A stretch of 64,000 bases of DNA from Variovorax boronicumulans (GTDB taxonomy: Bacteria > Pseudomonadota > Gammaproteobacteria > Burkholderiales > Burkholderiaceae_C), in the NCBI RefSeq assembly GCF_029892485.1, contig NZ_JARXVG010000005.1, forward strand, positions 372,001 through 436,000, read 5' to 3'. The position numbers and the translations under genes were made by a program. A model generated the notes under the pieces. The model had not been told where the DNA came from and ran no database searches. It saw only the letters and a program-made list of their open reading frames with translations. Shown here piece after piece: positions 1 through 6,891 of the stretch (its first letter is position 1; the number at the start of each line of letters is the position of its first letter).

Positions 1-24
1 GTTACGGATGTGAAATAAAACTCC

Positions 25-41
25 GAAATTCACAGAATTTC
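25..41. promoter_or_regulatory. 7-bp palindrome upstream of glmS
   Basis: GAAATTC-N3-GAATTTC is a perfect inverted repeat in an AT-rich stretch 66 bases before the glmS start. It could be an operator, or the stem of a weak terminator for a gene left of the window, since a run of six T follows at 51-56. The sequence does not decide between these. Confidence 0.3.
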
Positions 42-106
42 GAGGACATATTTTTTGATCACCTCCCTACCATCGACCCATTCTTTTCATCCAAAGGCAG
101 CTCACC

Positions 107-1987
107 ATGTGCGGCATCGTCGGGGCAGCGTCCCATCGCAACATCGTTCCGGTCCTCGTGCAGGGCCTCCAGCGGCTCGAATACCGCGGCTATGACTCCT
201 GCGGCGTCGCGGTGCATGCGGGCGGCCTCACGCGGGCGCGCACCACCTCGCGCGTGGCGGAACTCGTCACGCAGGTGCGCGAGGACAAGGTCGAAGGCCT
301 GACCGGCATCGCCCACACGCGCTGGGCCACGCACGGTGCGCCAGCGGTGCACAACGCGCATCCGCACTTCAGCCACGGCCCAGGCGCCGACGCGCAGGGC
401 GCGCGCCCCGGCCGCATCGCGTTGGTGCACAACGGCATCATCGAAAACCACGAAGCGCTGCGCGCCGCGCTCGAGGCCAAGGGCTACGTGTTCGAGAGCC
501 AGACCGACACCGAGGTCATCGCCCACCTTGTCGACAGCCTCTACGACGGCGACCTGTTCGAGGCCGTCAAGGCCGCGGTGCTGCAACTGCACGGCGCCTA
601 TGCCATTGCGGTGATCTGCCGCGACGAGCCGCAGCGCGTGGTCGGCGCGCGCGCCGGCTCGCCGCTGATCCTCGGCGCGGGCAAGGACGGCGCGGAGAAT
701 TTCCTGGCCAGCGACGCGATGGCCCTGGCCGGCGTGACCGACCAGATCGTCTATCTCGAAGAAGGCGACGTGGTCGATCTGCAACCGGGCAAGTACTGGA
801 TCGTCGACAAGAACCACAAGCCCGTGACGCGCCAGGTGCGCACAGTGCTCGCGCACAGCGGCGCAGCCGAACTCGGCCCGTACCGCCACTACATGCAGAA
901 GGAAATCTTCGAGCAGCCGCGCGCCATTGGCGACACGCTCGAAGGCGTAGCGGGCATCGTGCCCGAGCTGTTCGACGGCATCGGGCAGGACGGCGCCACG
1001 GGTGCGAGCGCGCACCGCGTGTTCAAGGACATCGACAAGATCCTCATCCTCGCCTGCGGCACCAGCTACTACAGCGGCTGCACCGCCAAGTACTGGCTCG
1101 AAAGCATCGCGAAGATCTCCACGCAGGTCGAGATCGCGAGCGAATACCGCTACCGCGAGTCGGTGCCCGACCCGAAGACGCTGGTGGTCACCATCAGCCA
1201 GTCGGGCGAGACGGCCGACACGCTCGCCGCGCTCAAGCATGCACGTTCGCTCGGCATGGAACAGACGCTGACGATCTGCAACGTGGCCACCAGCGCGATG
1301 GTGCGCGAGTGCAAGCTGGCCTACATCACGCGGGCCGGCGTGGAGATCGGCGTGGCATCGACCAAGGCCTTCACGACGCAGCTCGCGGGCCTGTTCCTGC
1401 TGACGCTGGCCATCGCGCAGACCAAGGGCCACCTCACCGAGGCCGACGAGGCGCGCTACCTGAAGGAAATGCGCCACCTGCCGGTCGCGCTGCAATCGGT
1501 GCTTGCGCTGGAGCCGCAGATCATCGGCTGGGCCGAGGACTTCGCGCGCAAGGACAACGCACTGTTCCTGGGCCGCGGGCTGCACTACCCGATCGCGCTC
1601 GAAGGCGCGCTCAAGCTCAAGGAAGTGACGTACATCCACGCCGAGGCGTATGCGGCGGGCGAACTCAAGCACGGCCCGCTCGCGCTGGTCACCAGCGAGA
1701 TGCCGGTGGTCGCGGTCGCACCGAACGACGCGCTGCTCGAAAAGCTCAAGAGCAACCTGCAGGAAGTGCGCGCGCGCGGTGGCGTGCTCTACGTACTGGC
1801 CGATGGCGACACGAAGATCAAGAGCGGCGAAGGGCTGCATGTGATCCGCATGCCGGAGCACTACGGCCAACTGTCACCGCTGCTGCATGTGGTGCCGCTG
1901 CAGTTGCTGGCGTATCACACGGCCTGCGCGCGCGGGACCGATGTGGACAAGCCGCGGAACCTGGCGAAGAGCGTGACGGTGGAGTGA
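107..1987 (+). CDS. glmS: Glutamine--fructose-6-phosphate aminotransferase (isomerizing) GlmS
   Basis: This enzyme makes glucosamine-6-phosphate from fructose-6-phosphate and glutamine, the first committed step to UDP-GlcNAc for peptidoglycan and amino-sugar polymers. The 626-residue protein starts MCGIVGA, so after Met removal Cys is the N-terminal nucleophile of the class II glutaminase domain (about 1-230). Two SIS sugar-isomerase domains follow (about 300-450 and 475-615), with the SQSGETADT and ACGTSYYS motifs. It ends [13 protein letters not shown], the conserved C-terminal tail. Length exceeds the usual 600-610 because of short insertions near residues 90 and 290. The gene stands alone here; its left neighbour is outside the window. 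Assignment is secure. Confidence 0.98.
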   Translation: MCGIVGAASHRNIVPVLVQGLQRLEYRGYDSCGVAVHAGGLTRARTTSRVAELVTQVREDKVEGLTGIAHTRWATHGAPAVHNAHPHFSHGPGADAQGARPGRIALVHNGIIENHEALRAALEAKGYVFESQTDTEVIAHLVDSLYDGDLFEAVKAAVLQLHGAYAIAVICRDEPQRVVGARAGSPLILGAGKDGAENFLASDAMALAGVTDQIVYLEEGDVVDLQPGKYWIVDKNHKPVTRQVRTVLAHSGAAELGPYRHYMQKEIFEQPRAIGDTLEGVAGIVPELFDGIGQDGATGASAHRVFKDIDKILILACGTSYYSGCTAKYWLESIAKISTQVEIASEYRYRESVPDPKTLVVTISQSGETADTLAALKHARSLGMEQTLTICNVATSAMVRECKLAYITRAGVEIGVASTKAFTTQLAGLFLLTLAIAQTKGHLTEADEARYLKEMRHLPVALQSVLALEPQIIGWAEDFARKDNALFLGRGLHYPIALEGALKLKEVTYIHAEAYAAGELKHGPLALVTSEMPVVAVAPNDALLEKLKSNLQEVRARGGVLYVLADGDTKIKSGEGLHVIRMPEHYGQLSPLLHVVPLQLLAYHTACARGTDVDKPRNLAKSVTVE

Positions 1988-2144
1988 GCGACGGGCTGCT
2001 GCTGATTCCTTGATCTGGCTCAATAAAGCCGTAAACGGGGCAATAGAGTCGCAAACACTCTTGGGTGCAAGATGGGCGCGGCGCTCGCTCAGCGGGCGAT
2101 GCGAGTGGCCGAGACCGCTCCTTTGGAGTCTGGCGAACATCGAG

Positions 2145-2405
2145 TTAGCCGGCCTGCGCGCCTCTCCGGCTCTTAGGCGGCGACGTGTTGAATTTCGCTG
2201 ATCTGATCGCGAGCCAGGTCGCGAGCTTCTCGGCATAGGGATCGAGCTTGCTTGAGCTCTCCCGCTTGGCGTAGCGCGGCATTTCTTCGCCCGCTCGCAG
2301 GTACTTCTTGACTGTGTTGCGAGACAGGCCTGTACGCCTGGCGATCTCGCTGATGGACATCTGCTCGCGCAGGACCCAACGTCTGATGACACTCGATGTC
2401 GCCAC
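2145..2405 (-). pseudogene. IS21-family IstA transposase, N-terminal fragment
   Basis: An 86-codon frame from a GTG start keeps the IstA N-terminus: a helix-turn-helix around SISEIARRTGLSRNTVKKYL, then KRESSSKLDPYAEKLATWL. After about residue 66 the sequence no longer resembles IstA and ends within 20 residues, so about four fifths of the transposase is missing, as is IstB. The fragment sits between glmS and the lipoprotein insert, next to one IS end. It is inert debris that marks past transposition. Confidence 0.8.
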
Positions 2406-2522
2406 GTCTATCACTCCTGGGATCCCCTGCTTTAAAAATGAGCAGGGTAGGGTTTTACGTGGGTCAGTCTTTAGACGGAAATTACTGGGTCTAGAGGGGT
2501 CAATTTTCGACGGCAATCAACA
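2200..2522 (-). mobile_element. IS21-type insertion sequence remnant (one end)
   Basis: Read on the minus strand, the element begins TGTTGATTGCCGTCGAAAAT at 2522, the style of terminus seen in IS21-family elements, with spaced GACCC repeats at about 2498 and 2464 that resemble the multiple end-proximal binding sites of that family. The istA fragment follows. The other end and istB are absent. The outer boundary lies six bases before the 43-bp direct repeat at 2528. Confidence 0.65.
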
Positions 2523-2527
2523 CCCCG

Positions 2528-2570
2528 ATGCGCGATGACCGGCGCATCGATCCGGGTGACGCATCTTGTC
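2528..2570 (+). repeat. 43-bp direct repeat, left copy
   Basis: This segment, beginning ATGCGCGATGACCGGCGCAT, recurs at 6791-6833 with one difference in 43 bases (T at 2557, C at 6820). The two copies flank the two lipoprotein genes. Within each copy ATGCGC and GCGCAT form a short inverted repeat around an 8-base loop. Confidence 0.9.
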
Positions 2571-2651
2571 GTTTTTTCCACGGCCGCGCGGCGACGATCT
2601 ACATGGATCGGTTCTTGCTGCACGTGCACAATTGGTCACAAAAGGCAAAAA

Positions 2652-3995
2652 ATGTCACATATTTCAAAAGTGATGAGTGAAGTGTCCATTGACAGATCGT
2701 CGCCGGTTCCATGTGTGTTCCCCCGCAACTGGAATCGCGCGCGGCTCATCGCGATCGGCCTGCTGAGCACATGGGTCGCGGCTTGTGGCGGTGGGTCGTC
2801 GGGTACTTCGACTGGAGCGCCTGTTGCAGGCACAACCGCACCTGCACCTGCACCTGCACCTGCACCTGCAATCGCACCGGCACCGGCACCTGGACCTGGA
2901 CCTGGACCTGGACCTGCGCTCGAACCTGCACCTGTCACTTTCATGGGCAAGAGCACCGTGTTGATCGGAAGAACGTCGATTGATGCTCTTTCTGTTGCCG
3001 CACCATTCGACGCCCAGTACCAATACGTCGTCAGTCCGCCGGCACCGTCGAGTGACCTGTACACGGCGACGTCCTGCCCGGATGGGACGAACTGGTGGGG
3101 ATGCGCGGGCGGCAGCATCGGGGGGCTCATCCCCAGCGTCAACGCCCGCGCTGCGCAGGCCACCTACTTGGGTAAACCGTATCCGCAGACAGTGATGTGG
3201 ACATGGTTTGAACTCGGCCTCCTCGTGCCCGGTACGCCCGGTGTTGCTACTCCGTGGCAGGAGGAGGTTGAGTCGGTCAACAAGGTCGAGCTCCTGACCA
3301 GATACCTGGACGACTACCGCTTCTTCCTCCAGAAGATCGGCACCTCGCACGACATGATCGATCTCGAACCCGATTTTTTTGGTTTCGCGCGAGGGTACGG
3401 CCCTCTGGACCAGGTCCCGGCGCGGGTGAAGGCTGCGAATCCGACCGACTGCGCAGACCAGGCGAACACTGTGGCGGGTCTGGCTCACTGCCTGATCGCA
3501 ATGACCCGCAAGTACGCTCCTAACACCGCCGTCGGCCTGCACCTCACCTGCTGGGACTGGCCGGGCAATGTGGATAAATGTGCCAAAGATTACGTGACCC
3601 TCGGGGGAAAGGGTGCCGACTTCCTCGTAGGGGAGGTTGAATCCACGGACGCCGGACTCAACGCCAAGCTGGGGAATGGCAGCTCATTCTGGAGCGACGA
3701 GAAGTGGGCCGCGCAACTCGCCTATTGGAAACAGATGGCCGAGGCGGTCGGCCACCCGATCGTGGTCTGGCAGATCCCGATCGGCAACATGGCACAGAAC
3801 AACACCGACTACCACTACCAGGACGACAAGGTGGACTGGCTGTTCTCGCACATGGACCAGGTCGCGAGCGCCCATGTCGGGGCTCTGATGTTCGGCCAAG
3901 GATCGGACCTGTCGACCACGGCTGAAACCGACGGCGGCAACCTGTACAAGAAGACGGCCGCCTATCGAAATGCAGGGGGCACACCGCTCAAATAG
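2652..3995 (+). CDS. Secreted lipoprotein of unassigned family, probable TIM-barrel-type polysaccharide hydrolase
   Basis: A 447-residue protein with an extended N-terminus, a hydrophobic segment and a lipobox VAAC (Cys45), then a Gly/Ser run and a long Ala-Pro and Gly-Pro linker (about 50-95), so an outer-membrane or periplasmic lipoprotein is expected. The C-terminal 340 residues contain LEPDFFGF (Glu239, Asp241), a WQIPIG segment, HYQDDKVDWLF and ETDGGNLY. The same landmarks occur in the protein at 17851-19152, so the two are paralogues. A strand ending in an acidic pair and later W-x-P-x-G suggest a glycoside-hydrolase-like barrel, but I cannot name a family. ATG 2652 is chosen because AAAGG lies six bases before it; an in-frame ATG at 2673 is possible. 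It lies inside the repeat-flanked insert, ahead of the lyase-like gene. Confidence 0.7.
   Translation: MSHISKVMSEVSIDRSSPVPCVFPRNWNRARLIAIGLLSTWVAACGGGSSGTSTGAPVAGTTAPAPAPAPAPAIAPAPAPGPGPGPGPALEPAPVTFMGKSTVLIGRTSIDALSVAAPFDAQYQYVVSPPAPSSDLYTATSCPDGTNWWGCAGGSIGGLIPSVNARAAQATYLGKPYPQTVMWTWFELGLLVPGTPGVATPWQEEVESVNKVELLTRYLDDYRFFLQKIGTSHDMIDLEPDFFGFARGYGPLDQVPARVKAANPTDCADQANTVAGLAHCLIAMTRKYAPNTAVGLHLTCWDWPGNVDKCAKDYVTLGGKGADFLVGEVESTDAGLNAKLGNGSSFWSDEKWAAQLAYWKQMAEAVGHPIVVWQIPIGNMAQNNTDYHYQDDKVDWLFSHMDQVASAHVGALMFGQGSDLSTTAETDGGNLYKKTAAYRNAGGTPLK
2841..2914 (+). repeat. In-frame hexanucleotide repeats coding the Ala-Pro/Gly-Pro linker
   Basis: Five exact copies of CCTGCA (2841-2870) are followed, after a degenerate stretch, by four exact copies of TGGACC (2891-2914). 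Each unit adds two residues, so slippage would change the spacer between lipid anchor and domain without breaking the frame. Confidence 0.85.
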
Positions 3996-4218
3996 CCTGT
4001 CCCTGTGTGCTGTCGCATAGCCACGCTGGCGCCGCCCTGACAGCCGGCGCTTGAACTCGCCATCGCTGAGTTCCAGCTCATTTGCTTCGCACCAGTTGTC
4101 GTTCATCGCTACCAACAGACCGCGACTCGCACGTCATGCCCGCAGTACCGTGAACGACTTGTGAATCGCCGCACGCGGCGATCCAGCGTTAGCTCTCGTA
4201 TTGACCAAGAAGGTTCTC

Positions 4219-6462
4219 ATGTTTGATAAAACCAATTTTGCTGCTGCGTTGCTCGTGTTGAGCGCGATCGTGCTCCCGGGTTGCGGTGGCGGAGATTCGG
4301 GAAGTTTCCAGGCAGCCGCTACGGCCCCTGGTGCAGCGGAAGGCACCCCGGTGGTCCCCGCTGTCGCGGGAGGCGCACCGGACGCTCCCGCCACCCCGGG
4401 CGTCACCCCCGAAGTCCCCGCCGCCCCGGTAGACAACACTCCGGTGGCCCGCGTCATCAAGCATCCAGGCGTTGGTGTCACGCTCTCGGATCTCGCGACG
4501 CTCAAGGCAAACATCGAGCAGGGCAAGGAACCGTGGAAGTCCGGCTACAACCAATTGGCGAACAGTCCCAACTCCAGGCTCAGCTACCGAGGGCGTGGTG
4601 GCCCGTTCGCGAAGGTGAGCCGCGCCCCCGACGAGAATCTCAATGCCTGGCGCTCCGATATGGTCGCGATCTCGAATCTCTCGCGGATGTGGTACTTCAC
4701 CGGGAACGAGCAATACGCGGAGATTGCAAAGTGGCTGCTGCTGGGATGGGCTACCACCCACGTGGAGTTCTCGGGTCGCGAGTCGATGCTGGATCTGGGT
4801 GACTACGCCGCCGCGTTCGTTGGCGGTGCTGAAATCCTGCGCGCCACATACCCGGGCTGGAAGGAGGCCGACACGGCGACGGTCAAGACGTACTTCAAGA
4901 ACGTCTTGATGCCGGCAGCGAATCCCTATGGCGAAAGCATGTTCGGGGCCGCCAACAAGGGCGGACTGTCCCTCGTCGCGCTGGGGCTGATGGCGATCTA
5001 CAACGACGACATCGAGACATTGGACAGGGTCGTCTACCAGACCCGCACGCTGGCCCACATCGGACTGCGAAATTCCAATGACATCGGCATGCTCGGCGAC
5101 TACCTCCGCGACCAGGGGCATGCCTATGGGCAGCTCGCGTCACTGACCATGCTGGCCGAGGCGCTCTGGACCCAAGGCATCGACATCTATTCCGACTTTG
5201 ACAACCGCCTGCTCGCGGCGGGTGAGTATTGGGCGAGGGTGAACGAGCTCGTCCCCACGACAGCCCTTCCTTTCGGCACCACCGATCGCTACTACACCTC
5301 CGACATCACCAATCGCGGCTGGGGCGGCGCCAATCGCGGGAGCGTGGCGCTGACCCAGCTCCATGGCGCCTACGTCCTGCGCAAGGGGCTCCAGGCACCC
5401 TTCATCGCGCAGAGGCGCCTCGGGACAACGGTGGATGGCACCAGCTTCATGTTCCTCAAGGAGTCCGACACTTCGAAGGCGACGCCGCCGCCGGCGCTGC
5501 CCATTCCTTCGACCGCCTCGATCACCTCGGGGTTCAGCGGTGCGGACATCGGGGGGCCCAGCGCGGCCGGCGCGGCCACATACGCCGCCGGCAAATGGAA
5601 CGTGGCTGGCTCAGGCTGGGGTATCTGGGGCGCACTCGACAGTTCCCACTTCGCCTACAAGGCCCTCACCGGCAACAGCGCCATCATCGCGAAAGTCGAG
5701 TCGGCCGAGAACACCCATCCGTCCGCACTGGCGGGCGTGATGATGCGCACAAGCCTGGAACCAGGCGCTCCGCGCGCCTGGATGGCGATAAATTACAAAG
5801 GTCAAGCCTCACAAAACATGACGAATCTGGCGGTGTATGGCAGTTCGAACTACGCGAACAAGGCATTGACCAATGGGAGCTCCGGGCCCATTAACTGGGT
5901 GAAGCTCGAGCGCATCGGAAACATCATCACTGGCTATATTTCTCCCGATGGCACCAATTGGGCCGCTACCGATGTCGGCCGCATCAATGCTCCCGTTCCC
6001 GACACGATCTATGTCGGATTGGTGGTCACGTCGGTCACAAGCAAGCTGAACAACAGCGTCTTCAGCAACGTCCAGATCACCGGCGGCGACGGTGGTGCGC
6101 CGCGCGTCATCCCGGCGGCGCCCGCCATGCTGCTGGCCTCGCCGGGCGATGGGGCTGTCCCGCTGCGCTGGCAGGCGTCCTTCGGGGCCACCGGCTACAC
6201 GGTCAACCGCTCCGAGTTCAGCGGCGGGCCCTACGAGGCCATCGCGTCGGGCGTCACGGGCAGCAGCTACACGGACACCTCCGTGACCAACGGCACGACC
6301 TACTACTACACCGTCACGGCGAGCAACTCCGCCGGAACGAGCGGCCGTTCTCCTGAGGACAGCGTCGCACCGGGTCGTCCGATGGTCAAGGCTGCCGCAG
6401 ACAGCGCGAGCAACTCCGGCAACGCTGAAAGCGCCGTCGACCAGAACTCGGCGACGCAATAG
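4219..6462 (+). CDS. Alginate-lyase-like secreted lipoprotein with FN3 domain, C-terminus truncated by a stop
   Basis: A 747-residue product with lipobox LPGC (Cys22) and a Pro/Ala-rich linker, then an alpha-helical domain of the alginate lyase superfamily (about 80-415). It carries the family hallmark RDQGHAYGQL followed by AEALWTQGIDIYS near residue 300. A beta-sandwich resembling a DUF1349/laminin-G-like carbohydrate module follows (about 435-625), then a fibronectin type III domain (about 630-720). The last 27 residues begin a discoidin (F5/8 type C) domain that is cut by TAG at 6460. Substrate is unknown: a uronic-acid polymer is possible, but sequence alone cannot say. ATG 4219 is chosen because AAGAAGG lies five bases before it; TTG 4201 is the alternative. 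The catalytic domain looks complete, so the protein may still work. Confidence 0.8.
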   Translation: MFDKTNFAAALLVLSAIVLPGCGGGDSGSFQAAATAPGAAEGTPVVPAVAGGAPDAPATPGVTPEVPAAPVDNTPVARVIKHPGVGVTLSDLATLKANIEQGKEPWKSGYNQLANSPNSRLSYRGRGGPFAKVSRAPDENLNAWRSDMVAISNLSRMWYFTGNEQYAEIAKWLLLGWATTHVEFSGRESMLDLGDYAAAFVGGAEILRATYPGWKEADTATVKTYFKNVLMPAANPYGESMFGAANKGGLSLVALGLMAIYNDDIETLDRVVYQTRTLAHIGLRNSNDIGMLGDYLRDQGHAYGQLASLTMLAEALWTQGIDIYSDFDNRLLAAGEYWARVNELVPTTALPFGTTDRYYTSDITNRGWGGANRGSVALTQLHGAYVLRKGLQAPFIAQRRLGTTVDGTSFMFLKESDTSKATPPPALPIPSTASITSGFSGADIGGPSAAGAATYAAGKWNVAGSGWGIWGALDSSHFAYKALTGNSAIIAKVESAENTHPSALAGVMMRTSLEPGAPRAWMAINYKGQASQNMTNLAVYGSSNYANKALTNGSSGPINWVKLERIGNIITGYISPDGTNWAATDVGRINAPVPDTIYVGLVVTSVTSKLNNSVFSNVQITGGDGGAPRVIPAAPAMLLASPGDGAVPLRWQASFGATGYTVNRSEFSGGPYEAIASGVTGSSYTDTSVTNGTTYYYTVTASNSAGTSGRSPEDSVAPGRPMVKAAADSASNSGNAESAVDQNSATQ

Positions 6463-6782
6463 TTCTACTCCGGCGCGACCGGCTGGCTGCGGTACGACTC
6501 GGCCACACGGAGCGCGTCCAGCGCCATGCGGTCACCAGCAGCTTCGACCAGGTCCCCCGCGATCCAAAGGACTGGCAGTTCCAGGCCTCCAACGACGGCG
6601 CCACCTGGACAACGCTCGACACGCAAAACGACCAGGCGTTTGCCAAACGCGTGGAGTTGAAAACCTACGCGATTGCGAATCCGGCTGCCTATCGCTGCTA
6701 CCGGCTCGACATCACAGCCAACAACGGCGACAGCACCCTCACGGATCTTGCCGAACTGGGGCTGTACGTTTCCAAGCCGTAG
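6463..6782 (+). pseudogene. Disrupted remainder of the F5/8 type C (discoidin) domain
   Basis: Directly after the TAG at 6460 the same frame continues FYSGATGWLRYDSA, as expected inside a discoidin domain. Near 6500 the homology moves to another frame (codons in phase with 6504), reading DPKDWQFQASNDGATWTTLD and then RLDITANNGDSTLTDLAELG, and ends at TAG 6780-6782 followed by TGA. One nonsense change (probably Trp TGG to TAG) and one single-base frameshift therefore separate this carbohydrate-binding module from the upstream protein. Confidence 0.8.
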
Positions 6783-6790
6783 TGAACGCT

Positions 6791-6833
6791 ATGCGCGATG
6801 ACCGGCGCATCGATCCGGGCGACGCATCTTGTC
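6791..6833 (+). repeat. 43-bp direct repeat, right copy
   Basis: Second copy of the repeat at 2528-2570, 42 of 43 bases identical. It begins eight bases after the degenerate lyase gene ends and lies 58 bases past the stop of the secretin gene on the opposite strand. Confidence 0.9.
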
Positions 6834-6891
6834 TCTCCAAGGATCTCGCGCTCGAACAGAACGCTCAGTCCGCGGTGAAGCTGCTTGCGCC

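Noticed and set aside
59-1870. A 603-codon minus-strand frame opposite glmS
   Set aside because: GlmS on the plus strand has all catalytic motifs; the antisense translation has none and starts without a ribosome site.
4005-4115. A short minus-strand stretch reading MNDNWCEANELELSDGEF after the first lipoprotein gene
   Set aside because: It looks coding-like for about 30 residues and could be insertion debris, but it has no clear family, and beyond it the frame only runs antisense to the lipoprotein gene. Evidence is too thin for a feature.
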